Assembly: GCA_003989085.1 (NCBI GenBank)
Contig: RXIV01000002.1
Location: 186,001 to 250,000, forward strand
DNA length: 64,000 bases
Direction: 5' to 3'
Source of the DNA: Candidatus Competibacteraceae bacterium
GTDB taxonomy: Bacteria > Pseudomonadota > Gammaproteobacteria > Competibacterales > Competibacteraceae
This document shows, in pieces, positions 54,199 to 64,000 of this stretch. The translations under genes and the position numbers were made by a program. Position 1 is the stretch's first letter; each line of letters begins with the position of its first letter. The notes beneath the pieces are model-generated. The model was given only the letters and a program-made list of their open reading frames with translations, searched no databases and was not told where the DNA came from.

Positions 54199-55616
54199 TG
54201 CGCCTGCTGCCCCAGTCTCTATTCGGGCGATTGCTGCTGTTTCTGGCCGGCGGCTTGACCCTGGCCCAACTGCTCAGCGCCGCATTGCTGCTGCAAGACC
54301 GCGATCAGGCGCTTTATCACGCGGTCGGCGGTCATGTCGCCCAGCGGATCGCCGCCATCGTCAATCTACTCGATAGCCTGGAGGATGCCGAACGGCGGCG
54401 ACTGGTCACCGCGCTGGATTTGCCGCCGACTCACCTCAGCCTTGATTTGCCCTGGCAACCCGTTGCCGAGCCGGATGATCGCTACCAAACCACCCTGTTT
54501 CGTGTCCTGTTGCAACGGCAGTTGGGGCCGAATCGGCCGTTCCAGGTGGAAATCACCGATGATCTGCCACCCCCGCCGCCCTTCGTTGATCCGCCACGCC
54601 GGGGATCTCTGCCCCCTCCCTTGCCGACGGCGGGTCACGACCCGCGTATGCCGGGCTGGCGTCGCCACGCCATGATGATGGGATTGCGTAATTTTGTGGT
54701 GCAGGCCCGGTTGCACGACGGGGCAGTGGCGACCTTCCAGCAGATGTTGCCAGAAGAGGTGATCGCCTGGCCGCTGCGGTTGCTGCTGACTCTGCTGATC
54801 GTACTGGTATCCGTGGCTGGACTGGCAGCGCTGGCGGTGCGGACCCTGACCCGGCCACTGGCGGTATTGGCCGATGCCGCGACCGATCTGGGCCGCGACA
54901 TCCGTCGCCCGGCGCTGGCCGAAACCGGGCCACTGGAAGTCCGTCGGGCGGCGCGGGCCTTCAACACGATGCAGAACCGGCTGATCCGCTACCTTGAGGA
55001 TCGCAATCGCGTCCTCGCCGCCATCTCCCATGACCTCAAAACGCCGATTACCCGGCTGCGGCTGCGGACCGAGTTGCTGGAAGACTCGCCGCTGCGGGAG
55101 AAATTTCAGGCGGATCTGGACGAAATGCAGCATATGGCCCAGACCTCACTGGATTTTCTGCGTGGTGGCGAAAACCCGGAACCACCGGCGGCGCTCGACC
55201 TGAACGCCTTGTTGGAATCGCTACGAGAAGACGCCGAGGATGCCGGACAAGAGATTGCCATTACCGGGATCGCCGACCGACCATTGCGCTGTCAGCCGCT
55301 GGCGCTCAAGCGGTGCCTGACCAATCTGGTGGACAACGCACTGAAATATGGCCGGTGGCTGGAAATTACGGTAGCGGATACGCCGCAATGGCTGACCCTG
55401 ACACTCCGCGATCAGGGTCCCGGCATCCCTCCGGAACAGTTGGAACGGGTCTTCGAGCCGTTCTACCGGCTGGAGTCTTCCCGTAGCCGCGATACTGGTG
55501 GAACCGGCCTGGGTTTGAGCATCGCCCGCAACATCGCCCGCGCTCATGGCGGCGATCTGATCTTGCGAAATCGGACGGAAGGCGGACTGGAGGCGGTGCT
55601 GGAACTGCCGCGCTGA
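54198..55616 (+). CDS. membrane sensor histidine kinase
   Basis: 472 residues. TM1 at about 12-32, periplasmic domain (about 35-190) with an unusual proline run (DLPPPPPFVDPP and SLPPPLP) that resembles the metal- or polyphosphate-sensing loops of some EnvZ/CpxA-like kinases, TM2 near 193-215, then HAMP. The HisKA site is His278 in ISHDLKTPITRL. The ATPase domain has N-box NLVDNALKYG, G1 DQGPGIP and G2 GGTGLGLSIARNIA. All catalytic boxes are intact. Forms a pair with the preceding OmpR-type regulator. Signal unknown. Confidence 0.95.
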   Translation: MRLLPQSLFGRLLLFLAGGLTLAQLLSAALLLQDRDQALYHAVGGHVAQRIAAIVNLLDSLEDAERRRLVTALDLPPTHLSLDLPWQPVAEPDDRYQTTLFRVLLQRQLGPNRPFQVEITDDLPPPPPFVDPPRRGSLPPPLPTAGHDPRMPGWRRHAMMMGLRNFVVQARLHDGAVATFQQMLPEEVIAWPLRLLLTLLIVLVSVAGLAALAVRTLTRPLAVLADAATDLGRDIRRPALAETGPLEVRRAARAFNTMQNRLIRYLEDRNRVLAAISHDLKTPITRLRLRTELLEDSPLREKFQADLDEMQHMAQTSLDFLRGGENPEPPAALDLNALLESLREDAEDAGQEIAITGIADRPLRCQPLALKRCLTNLVDNALKYGRWLEITVADTPQWLTLTLRDQGPGIPPEQLERVFEPFYRLESSRSRDTGGTGLGLSIARNIARAHGGDLILRNRTEGGLEAVLELPR

Positions 55617-55715
55617 TTTTTTGCCCGGGCGTTAATTAAACACTGTTCAACTAAAATTCCCCCCACTATACTCAAATCGTCCTATTCCGTTTTCAGCATG
55701 TACTGGAGGCAGCCC

Positions 55716-56390
55716 ATGGCTCATCTGTTCAAACGCATCAGCGATGTCATCGCCGCCAATCTCAATGATCTGGTGGATCGGGTGGAAGACCCGGAACGCA
55801 TGATCAAACAGCTCATCCGCGAAATGGAGGAGAACATCAGCAACGCCCGCGAAGGGGTGATTGACGCAGTTGCGAGCGAAAAGCAACTTGCCAAGGAACT
55901 GGATAGCCAGCGCCGGCAAGCCGAGGAATGGCATCAGCGCGCCCGGCTGGCGCTGGAGTCCGGCAACGAAACCTTGGCCAGGGAAGCGCTGACCCGCAAG
56001 AAGGAGCATGACGGCATCGCCGCCAGTCTTGATATGTCCTGGCAATCCGCCCGTCGCACGGGTGAACGGCTCAAGTCGCAATTGCGGGCGCTGGAGGCGA
56101 AGCTGGAAGAAGCGCGCCTGAAAAAGGGCAGTCTGGTGGCGCGGCAGCGGGCCGCCCAAGCCCGTGCGCAGATGGATCAGGTGCAAGACCGCTTTCAGAC
56201 TGGCCTCGATCTCAACCACTCGTTTGGGCGAATGGCCGACAAGGTTGGGGAGATGGAAGCACGAATGGAGGCGCGAGAGGAGCTGTACGGCGAGTACAGT
56301 CAGATCGAGCGGGAGTTTCTCAAAATGGAGACCAACAGCGAGGTCGAAGCCGAACTGGCGGCGCTCAAACGGGCCGTCCGCACGCCGTAA
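55716..56390 (+). CDS. pspA: phage shock protein A homologue
   Basis: 224 residues from MAHLFKRISDVIAANLNDL, with GGAGG five bases upstream. ESCRT-III-like coiled-coil protein: the N-terminal amphipathic helix 0 binds membrane, followed by VEDPERMIKQLIREMEENIS and long heptad helices. PspA proteins bind damaged inner membranes and, where present, inhibit PspF. No pspBC, pspF or recognisable sigma-54 site is adjacent, so regulation differs from E. coli. It lies between an envelope-type two-component system and the ATP-grasp/transglutaminase cluster, where PspA-like proteins are sometimes found. Confidence 0.94.
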   Translation: MAHLFKRISDVIAANLNDLVDRVEDPERMIKQLIREMEENISNAREGVIDAVASEKQLAKELDSQRRQAEEWHQRARLALESGNETLAREALTRKKEHDGIAASLDMSWQSARRTGERLKSQLRALEAKLEEARLKKGSLVARQRAAQARAQMDQVQDRFQTGLDLNHSFGRMADKVGEMEARMEAREELYGEYSQIEREFLKMETNSEVEAELAALKRAVRTP

Positions 56391-56420
56391 CCTGCCTCCC
56401 TCGTCTGACGGGCGGGTGCC

Positions 56421-57359
56421 TCACGATTCCAGGGTTCCCGCTTGATTGGCAGCCGGCTTGAATTTCTTCACCGCTAACGCTTCCGCCACCGGTGCGACAT
56501 CCACCGACACTTTCAGCGAATGCGAGCCGCCACCGGTCATGACCCCGGTGAGCGGCGCAACATCGCCATAATCCCGGCCCCAGGCCAATGTGACATGCTG
56601 GGTTTTAGGCATGCAATCATTGGTTGGGTCAAACTCCGCCCAGCCGATCCCCGGCACATAGACCGCCAGCCAGGCGTGCGAGGCGTCGGCGCCGATCAAC
56701 CGAGGTTGGCCGGGCGGCGGCAGCGTTTCCAGATAGCCGCTGACATAACGCGCCGCCAGCCCCAGCCCTCGCAGGCAAGCAATCCCCAGGTGGGCGAAGT
56801 CCTGGCAGACTCCACGCCGCTCCCGCAACACCTCATCCAGCGGCGTAGCAACGGTAGTGAAATGCGGGTCATACTTGAAATCCTGATAAATTCGCCGGTT
56901 CAGATCAGCCACAGCCTCCAGCAGGGGCCGGCCCGGTGGAAAGCTCGGTTCGGCATACTCCCGGAAGGTTGGCCCCACCGCTATAAACGGCGAATCCAGT
57001 ACAAACAGCCGGGCTTCGATAATCTCCGGATCCGGGTCTTCCCACAGCATCTGGCTGGCTTGTTCCCAGGGCGGCGAGGGACTGGTTTCATGCAAGGGCC
57101 GCTCGTCCAGCACCCGCACTTCGGTGACGACCGTGACTTCCAGTCGGTGATGCACATCCTGGATGGCGAAGTACAGCACCCGGTTGCCGAAAAAATCGAG
57201 CCGCTCGTCAGACAAGGCCGGGCGCGGACGAATGCGGATCTGGCTGGGCCGGCACAACTGCCAAGGGGTTTCCTTCGGCAACAGTCGCGCTTCGTTGTGG
57301 CACAGCGTCACCCCACTGCTGTACTGGTACAGGGTGCGATGGGTGATGGTGTACCTCAT
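56421..57359 (-). CDS. transglutaminase-like cysteine protease-fold protein
   Basis: 312 residues. N-terminal bacterial transglutaminase-like beta domain (MRYTITHRTLYQYSSGVTLC) followed by the catalytic core: Cys in RRGVCQDFAHLGIACLRGLG near 184, His in DASHAWLAVYVPG near 226, Asp in FDPTNDC near 242. The triad is intact. Such proteins are encoded together with circularly permuted ATP-grasp and alpha-E proteins, and the set is predicted to make and cleave peptide tags or amide bonds. Overlaps the ATP-grasp/alpha-E gene by four bases. Confidence 0.92.
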   Translation of the reverse strand: MRYTITHRTLYQYSSGVTLCHNEARLLPKETPWQLCRPSQIRIRPRPALSDERLDFFGNRVLYFAIQDVHHRLEVTVVTEVRVLDERPLHETSPSPPWEQASQMLWEDPDPEIIEARLFVLDSPFIAVGPTFREYAEPSFPPGRPLLEAVADLNRRIYQDFKYDPHFTTVATPLDEVLRERRGVCQDFAHLGIACLRGLGLAARYVSGYLETLPPPGQPRLIGADASHAWLAVYVPGIGWAEFDPTNDCMPKTQHVTLAWGRDYGDVAPLTGVMTGGGSHSLKVSVDVAPVAEALAVKKFKPAANQAGTLES

Positions 57360-59905
57360 GGCCGCATCGTGATCAGTTGCTGCGGAACTTCAACATGGCT
57401 GAAATGGCTGTGAGTCAGCGCATCGGACAGACCCTTCAATGGCGTCTGCAAGGCATCCAGCAATCGGGCCAATTCGGCGCTGGAGCGGGTGCTGTCGTGA
57501 GACAGCGTCGCCAACGCCGCAATATCCGCCAATTGCAGGGTCGTCAGGGATTCCAGAATCAGCCGTTCCTCGGCGCTGCGGTAAGGCGAACCGCTGGGCT
57601 GTTGCAGCCGGCCAATGTGCCGTTGCAGCCGCCGCAACTGATAGCCGACCGCCCGAGGATTACCTTCGTCAAACAGCAGCAAGTCGATGATTGCGGTCGG
57701 GTGCAGCGCCGAGCGGTAACGACGCCGGTAAGCCGTCAAGTTGTCAGTGATGGTCAGCACCACTTCCCACAGCGGCAGGCCCGGATTCCGGGCAGTGATG
57801 AAGGCCAGATTGAACAGGTCGAGCGTTCGCAGCACCCGCTCCAGATAGCGGCCAATGTCGAAAAACAGCCAGCCCTGATGGTGCGGCATGGTTTCGTTGT
57901 TCAGGTTGCTGAACGCGGCAACCAGCACCAATTCCTCTTCCAGCAGTTCCCGCGCCTGGCGGGCGCCGATTTCCTGCGACGGCTCCTGGATGCGCTGCTG
58001 CAACCGGTTCAGCAGTCGCCAACTGTCGTCGCCCAAGTGATTACGCACCGCCCGCCCGGTTCGTAACAGGCCAGAAAAAATCGCCTTGACGCTGCCGGGA
58101 TGTTCAGAAGCGATAACGAGGTTGAGCAATTCCTGGCGCAGGGCGAAAAACCGGGCGCGGGGCGATTCGGCCACCGGCGGGACCGGAATGTCCAGCGCAT
58201 CAAGCAGATCGTCCAAACAACGTTCGTCGGTGTTGTCCTGCTCCCATTCCAGCAGTCGGCCCAGCGCCTCGCGCAGCAGTCGGGCATTGCCGTCCAGCCG
58301 CTCGACGTAGCGCCCCAGCCAGAACAGGTCATCGGCTACCCGACTGGGCAGATCGCTGCCGTCACGAGTGACCACAATCGGGCCGTAGGCTTGGCGCAAC
58401 AGGCTGACATGGCGTTGCGGCGTCGGCGCCAGCACCCACCAATCCTTACTAATCCCACCCTTTTGCAACGCGGCCTGCAAGGTGTCCAGCCCGGAAGAGA
58501 CCCGCGCCAGTCCACCCGGCATCACCCGGTAGCCCTGATCCTCAGCCACTACGAAGCCGCGCAGCATCACCGGACGCGGGGTCAACCGACCATCCTCCAG
58601 CACTGGGGCGGTGGACAGCGGCGCAGGCGCTTGGGCGACAAACAGATGGGGGGCGGCCCGAATCCGTTCATTGACCTGGCAACGGGTAGCGGCATCGAGT
58701 TGACCACCTTCCCAATACGGACTGCCCGGCAGGATCGAACGCACCACCAGTTCGTCCAGATGAGCCAGCACATAGTCGCGATCTGCCGGATGGCCGCACC
58801 ACCAGGTCGGCAACGACGGCAATTTAAGGTCTTCGCCCAATAGTTGCCGGCACAGCAGCGGCAGAAACGCCGCCAGCGCCGGATTTTCAACCAGGCCGCT
58901 GCCGATGGCGTTGGCCAAGGCGACATGGCCGCCGCGCACCGCCTGGAGCAGACCAGGAACACCGAGCAGGGAATCGCCGCGCAGTTCCAGCGGATCGCAG
59001 AAGGCGTCCATCACTCGCCGCAGGATCACATCGACCGGTTGCAGGCCACCGAGGGTTTTCAGCCAGACCCGACCATCGCGCACCACGAGGTCCTCGCCTT
59101 CAACCAGACTGAGCGACAGGTAGTTGGCAAGGTAGGCATGCTCAAAATAGACCGGGCTGTTCGGGCCGGGCGTCAGCAACACGACATGCGGGTTTTCGGG
59201 ATGGTGCCGGGCCAGTTTGGCGAGAGTGGTGCGTTCGGTTTCCAGGAATGCGGCCAAGCGGCGCAAGGGCGCATCGCGGTACAGCATCGGCAGCGCCCGC
59301 GCCAGAATGATGCGGTTTTCCAGCGTGTAGCCCGCACCGGAGGGTGACTGGCTGCGGTCGCCGTAAACCCGAAATACGCCATCCGGGCCTCGCGCCAGAT
59401 CGACGCCGTGAAAGATTAGCCAGCGCTCATGGGCAGGCAGCGACTGATGACAGGCCGGCAAAAAGCTGGGGTGCGCGTAGACCAGCTCTGGCGGCAGCCA
59501 GCCGTGACGGATCGCCAGCCGAGGGCCGTACAGATCGGCCAGCAGCGCGTTCAGCAGCCGCGAGCGTTGTTCCAGCCCCGCCGCCAGTCCGGTCCATTCC
59601 TCACCAGTCATTAGCAGCGGAACCGGGTCCAGCAGCCAACGCCGCTGAGCATCATGCGGGTCATCGTAGGTGTTGTACGTCACCCCATCGGCTTGCAGCA
59701 AGCGCTGGATCTCGTCATAGCGGCGATCCAGTTCAGCGCCGCCGGTCTGCTCCAGAAAGCGCGCCATATCGCGCCAATGCGGGCGCAACACACCGGGGGC
59801 CGCGTACATCTCATCATATCCATCGGCGGCGACCGGGTAGTCGCTGAACAGAGGATCATAGGGCGGTTGCGGCTCGTCTGGAAAAGCAACGGCGGCTTCG
59901 ATCAT
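57356..59905 (-). CDS. circularly permuted ATP-grasp / alpha-E fusion protein
   Basis: 849 residues from MIEAAVAFPDEPQPPYDPLF, with GGGGAG six bases upstream; an ATG eight codons earlier lacks a site. The first 480 residues are a circularly permuted ATP-grasp (YDEMYAAPGVLRPHW, GVDLARGPDGVFRVYGDRSQ, SPSGAGYTLENRI, VVRDGRVWLKTLGG). The rest is the helical alpha-E domain (DDLFWLGRYVERLDGNARLL and LFFDIGRYLERVLRTLDL). In many genomes these are separate genes, whereas here they are one chain. Predicted to ligate amino acids or peptides, with the adjacent transglutaminase-like hydrolase acting on the product. Confidence 0.92.
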   Translation of the reverse strand: MIEAAVAFPDEPQPPYDPLFSDYPVAADGYDEMYAAPGVLRPHWRDMARFLEQTGGAELDRRYDEIQRLLQADGVTYNTYDDPHDAQRRWLLDPVPLLMTGEEWTGLAAGLEQRSRLLNALLADLYGPRLAIRHGWLPPELVYAHPSFLPACHQSLPAHERWLIFHGVDLARGPDGVFRVYGDRSQSPSGAGYTLENRIILARALPMLYRDAPLRRLAAFLETERTTLAKLARHHPENPHVVLLTPGPNSPVYFEHAYLANYLSLSLVEGEDLVVRDGRVWLKTLGGLQPVDVILRRVMDAFCDPLELRGDSLLGVPGLLQAVRGGHVALANAIGSGLVENPALAAFLPLLCRQLLGEDLKLPSLPTWWCGHPADRDYVLAHLDELVVRSILPGSPYWEGGQLDAATRCQVNERIRAAPHLFVAQAPAPLSTAPVLEDGRLTPRPVMLRGFVVAEDQGYRVMPGGLARVSSGLDTLQAALQKGGISKDWWVLAPTPQRHVSLLRQAYGPIVVTRDGSDLPSRVADDLFWLGRYVERLDGNARLLREALGRLLEWEQDNTDERCLDDLLDALDIPVPPVAESPRARFFALRQELLNLVIASEHPGSVKAIFSGLLRTGRAVRNHLGDDSWRLLNRLQQRIQEPSQEIGARQARELLEEELVLVAAFSNLNNETMPHHQGWLFFDIGRYLERVLRTLDLFNLAFITARNPGLPLWEVVLTITDNLTAYRRRYRSALHPTAIIDLLLFDEGNPRAVGYQLRRLQRHIGRLQQPSGSPYRSAEERLILESLTTLQLADIAALATLSHDSTRSSAELARLLDALQTPLKGLSDALTHSHFSHVEVPQQLITMRP

Positions 59906-59971
59906 GCGGGTCTCCCCATCCCGGAACAAGGCGGAATCAGTGCAGATTTCCGACGGCGCCGATCAATGGCG

Positions 59972-60337
59972 CTAGCTGCCGGCGAGGTCAACGACACGGC
60001 GCAGCCGGTCAGCCATGACCCGCATGACCTGAAGGGCAAAGCGGGGATTACGCTGCACCAGCGTGAGGAAATGGGTGCGGCTGACCGCAGTGAGCAGACA
60101 ATCGCTGTGGGCGATAGCGGTCGCCATGCGCGGCTGGTCGTCAAGCAGCGCCATTTCACCAAAGATGCCGCCGGGATCGATAATTTCGAGGATCTGTTCG
60201 CCGACCCGGATCTCGACCTGGCCCTCGACGACGATGTACAGGACATCGCCCGGTTCGCCTTTCTGGAACAGGGTCTGGCCGCAAGTAAAAGCGCGGTAAT
60301 GGTCCTGCGAGCCGGCAGAGTCGGGGTAATGCGCCAT
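59972..60337 (-). CDS. stand-alone cyclic nucleotide-binding domain protein
   Basis: 121 residues from MAHYPDSAGSQDHYRAF, with GAGGAA about seven bases upstream. It consists of one CRP-type effector domain: FQKGEPGDVLYIVVEGQVEI, then the phosphate-binding cassette GGIFGEMALLDDQPRMATAI with the conserved Glu and Arg (GEMALL...RMATA). There is no DNA-binding helix-turn-helix. It could bind cAMP or c-di-nucleotide and regulate a partner protein. It is 66 bases upstream of the ATP-grasp/alpha-E gene on the same strand, so it is probably the first gene of that operon and a candidate regulator of it. Confidence 0.88.
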   Translation of the reverse strand: MAHYPDSAGSQDHYRAFTCGQTLFQKGEPGDVLYIVVEGQVEIRVGEQILEIIDPGGIFGEMALLDDQPRMATAIAHSDCLLTAVSRTHFLTLVQRNPRFALQVMRVMADRLRRVVDLAGS

Positions 60338-60420
60338 GAAACAGTTCCTCGTCACGGGGCAGTTCGACGGGGGCAATGCCCACAGGAGGGCATCAGTCGA
60401 ACGGTTAAGCGTGTTTCAGT

Positions 60421-60469
60421 GTAGCCGATTTAGCCGGGATCGGGGTAGCCGGGGAAATCGGCTACCCCG
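60421..60469 (-). promoter_or_regulatory. pair of mutually exclusive hairpins between murU and the cyclic-nucleotide-binding gene
   Basis: GTAGCCGATTT (60421-60431) is perfectly complementary to AAATCGGCTAC (60455-60465), and CGGGGTAGCC (60441-60450) to GGCTACCCCG (60460-60469). The right arms overlap, so only one stem can form. No T-run follows either. It may be a bistable leader or simply a mosaic of repeats. Confidence 0.4.
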
Positions 60470-60521
60470 GCGTTGGAAGATGTCGCGACACCTAAACCCT
60501 CTAGTTTTGAACCGCTTTGGT

Positions 60522-62254
<1,733 letters not shown>

Positions 62255-62352
62255 CGATCTGTGCGATGTTAAGGCACTTTAGTGAACCCTAAAACCCTGT
62301 TTTCGTGCGGCAATCAACCCAACCCCTGTCGCCTTTAGCCGTCAAGCTGATA

Positions 62353-62368
62353 TGTTCCACGTGAAACC
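62353..62368. other. parS-like ParB-binding site
   Basis: TGTTCCACGTGAAACC matches the near-universal bacterial parS palindrome TGTTNCACGTGAAACA at 15 of 16 positions, including the central CACGTG. It lies in the amgK-lptD gap, not in a gene. parS sites cluster around the replication origin, so this suggests an origin-proximal location. Confidence 0.75.
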
Positions 62369-62416
62369 ATCGCCGTCTGTCGCTCCTTCAATTAACCTCT
62401 AGCGCTTCCGCCTTCC

Positions 62417-64000
62417 GTGATCCCGTTCTACCGGAAACTCCTGATCAGCGCCGCGCTGACCCTGTTGCCGCTAACTGGCGTTCAGGCCCAGTCCACTGAT
62501 GCGTCTTCTCTCTGGGCGCAATGCGAAGCTGACGAACTGGCGCGGGACATCATGCCGGTCACGCCGAATCTGCCGCCCGTGGATGATCTGCCGATTCAGG
62601 CCGAAGCCGACCGCGCCGAGTCCAGTCCCTCCCAATCGATCCTTGAAGGTAATGTCAGTTTAACGCGGGGCGATCAGCGGCTCCGCGCTGACCGAATTAG
62701 CCTGGATCGGACCGCCAATCGCGCTGCGGCTGAAAACGGCTTCACCTATAGCGATCCTAAACAGGCGCTGCGAGGCCAACAAGCGGAAGTCGATTTGAAT
62801 GCCGAAACCGGCTGGTTCCAGGACGCCGATTACTACCTGCCGCAGCGCAACGCCCAGGGTTCCGCCAAAGAAGCACAGGTTGACCGGACCAAACAGCAAA
62901 GCCGACTGAAAAACGCCTCCTACTCGACCTGCGCGCGTGGCAAGGAAATGTGGAAGTTGCGGGCTGACGAGATCAATCTGAACGAGGCGGAGGGGCGTGG
63001 CGTCGCCCACAACATCGTGCTGGAATTCAAGGACACGCCCGTTTTCTATTTCCCGTATTTATCGTTTCCGATCACCGATGCACGGCAATCGGGGTTCCTG
63101 TTTCCACGTCAGGGTTACGGCAGCCAAACCGGCTTTGACCTGACCGTTCCCTACTACTGGAACATCGCCCCGGATCAGGACATGACCATCGCTCCGCGCC
63201 TGATGACCGAACGCGGAGTCTTGCTGGGCATGGAGTATCGCTATCTCAGTCCCAACCAGCGCGGACAGATCGGCGTCGAGTACATCCCGGACGACCGCCG
63301 TTACGAAGGCGCACGCGGCTCTTTCAATCTCGCCGACCGCGCCGCGCCACTGCCCAATTTCTACACTGATTTGCACTATGAATACGTTTCCGACGACAAC
63401 TACATCAAAGACTTAAGCAACAACCTGGAATTTCTGACCCCGAATTATCTGGAGAGGCATCTTGACGCCCGCTATTACGGCGAGGGCTGGCAAGCATTAG
63501 CGCGGGTGCAGGGCTTCCAGATTCTCAATACCGCGCTGTTTACCCTGACCGGCAATCCTTATGAACGCCTGCCACAACTGCTGTTCAGCGGCGCTTGGCC
63601 GTCCGGCTCCGGTGGGTTGAGTTACCAGCTTTACGGCGAGCTGGTCAATTTCCAGCAGTCTGATGCGGTGACCGGGGTCCGACTGGATTTGTGGCCGACC
63701 GTCGGCTGGACGCTGGAACAGCCGTGGGGCTATCTCAAACCAGAGGCTGGATTCCGCTACACCAGCGACCAGCTTGAGAACACTGCGCCAGGCGCTAACA
63801 ACACCCCTTCGCGCTCCATGCCAGTGCTGAGTCTGGACAGCGGCCTGATTTTTGACCGACCGCTGCAAGCCGACTGGCTCGGCCTCACTGCGGGAACGCA
63901 AACCCTGGAGCCGCGCCTGTTCTATCTGTATGTCCCCTACCGTAATCAGAACGATCTCCCGATTTTCGACAGCAGCGTCATGGATCGGGATATCGACTGG
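62417..64000 (+). CDS. lptD: LPS-assembly protein LptD, N-terminal part (runs off the window)
   Basis: 528 codons are visible, with no stop before the end. The start is a GTG, as an in-frame TAA lies only eight codons upstream. Signal peptide VIPFYRKLLISAALTLLPL to about VQAQ, then the periplasmic beta-taco domain (SILEGNVSLTRGDQRLRADR, IVLEFKDTPVFYFPYLSFPI) and the start of the barrel (RQSGFLFPRQGYGSQTGFDL). Two Cys (CEADE and STCARG) are positioned for the disulfides needed for LptD maturation. It inserts LPS into the outer membrane with LptE. surA and pdxA usually follow. Confidence 0.95.
   Translation, partial: MIPFYRKLLISAALTLLPLTGVQAQSTDASSLWAQCEADELARDIMPVTPNLPPVDDLPIQAEADRAESSPSQSILEGNVSLTRGDQRLRADRISLDRTANRAAAENGFTYSDPKQALRGQQAEVDLNAETGWFQDADYYLPQRNAQGSAKEAQVDRTKQQSRLKNASYSTCARGKEMWKLRADEINLNEAEGRGVAHNIVLEFKDTPVFYFPYLSFPITDARQSGFLFPRQGYGSQTGFDLTVPYYWNIAPDQDMTIAPRLMTERGVLLGMEYRYLSPNQRGQIGVEYIPDDRRYEGARGSFNLADRAAPLPNFYTDLHYEYVSDDNYIKDLSNNLEFLTPNYLERHLDARYYGEGWQALARVQGFQILNTALFTLTGNPYERLPQLLFSGAWPSGSGGLSYQLYGELVNFQQSDAVTGVRLDLWPTVGWTLEQPWGYLKPEAGFRYTSDQLENTAPGANNTPSRSMPVLSLDSGLIFDRPLQADWLGLTAGTQTLEPRLFYLYVPYRNQNDLPIFDSSVMDRDIDW

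Noticed and set aside
55617..55715. Sigma-54 promoter for pspA
   Set aside because: No GG-N10-GC type -24/-12 element is present in the upstream region; only weak AT-rich hexamers.

Overview
The window is GC-rich, densely coded DNA from the chromosome of a respiring gammaproteobacterium. Supporting neighbourhoods are fur next to bamE, ratA-rnfH beside smpB-ssrA, amgK-murU divergent from lptD, petABC followed by sspB, and the 2-methylcitrate-type propionyl-CoA synthetase prpE. Glycogen branching enzyme, PrpE, a TRAP carboxylate transporter and many signalling proteins together resemble glycogen-accumulating lineages such as Competibacteraceae. That assignment is inference. A 16-bp parS-like site at 62353-62368, together with polA and atpC, suggests an origin-proximal position.

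Layout. 1-8.6 kb is a signalling block: a HAMP-MFS fusion, an orphan ABC-type binding protein, a GNAT-like protein, a HAMP-SpoIIE phosphatase, and (opposite strand) a STAS protein with a Hanks-type kinase. 8.67-9.05 kb is the relic of a DUF262/GmrSD-type gene. 9.1-12.4 kb holds polA and an atpC detached from any atp operon. 12.6-16.4 kb has a small repeat-bearing membrane protein, three alpha/beta hydrolases and a sirtuin. 16.6-21.6 kb is a TRAP transporter split around a soluble chemoreceptor. 21.7-27.8 kb contains ubiD, the cytochrome bc1 operon, sspB and a BON lipoprotein. 28-36.9 kb holds prpE, mdh, cysZ, waaA, the gcvT-gcvH-gcvPA operon and a rhodanese.

36.9-37.8 kb is an integration scar: tmRNA (tag ANDDSYALAA), a broken P4-type integrase N-terminus and a degraded second copy of the tmRNA 3' end. 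37.8-43.9 kb is conserved housekeeping (smpB, ratA, rnfH, bamE, fur, coaD, ferredoxin, potD, NUDIX). 43.7-47.1 kb is accessory and decayed: a coiled-coil protein, a methyltransferase with an early amber codon, an attC-like inverted-repeat element and a twice-frameshifted AT-rich gene.

47.4-64 kb holds a Spy-like chaperone, an oversized GlgB with a partial extra copy of its own N-terminal half, an HlyD/ABC pair without permease, a two-component system, pspA, a transglutaminase/ATP-grasp/alpha-E cluster with a cyclic-nucleotide-binding protein, murU-amgK, and the 5' part of lptD, which runs off the end.

The best candidates for something new are the tandem GlgB, the HAMP-MFS/partner-switching cluster, and the two mobile-element relics (tmRNA scar and attC-like element).
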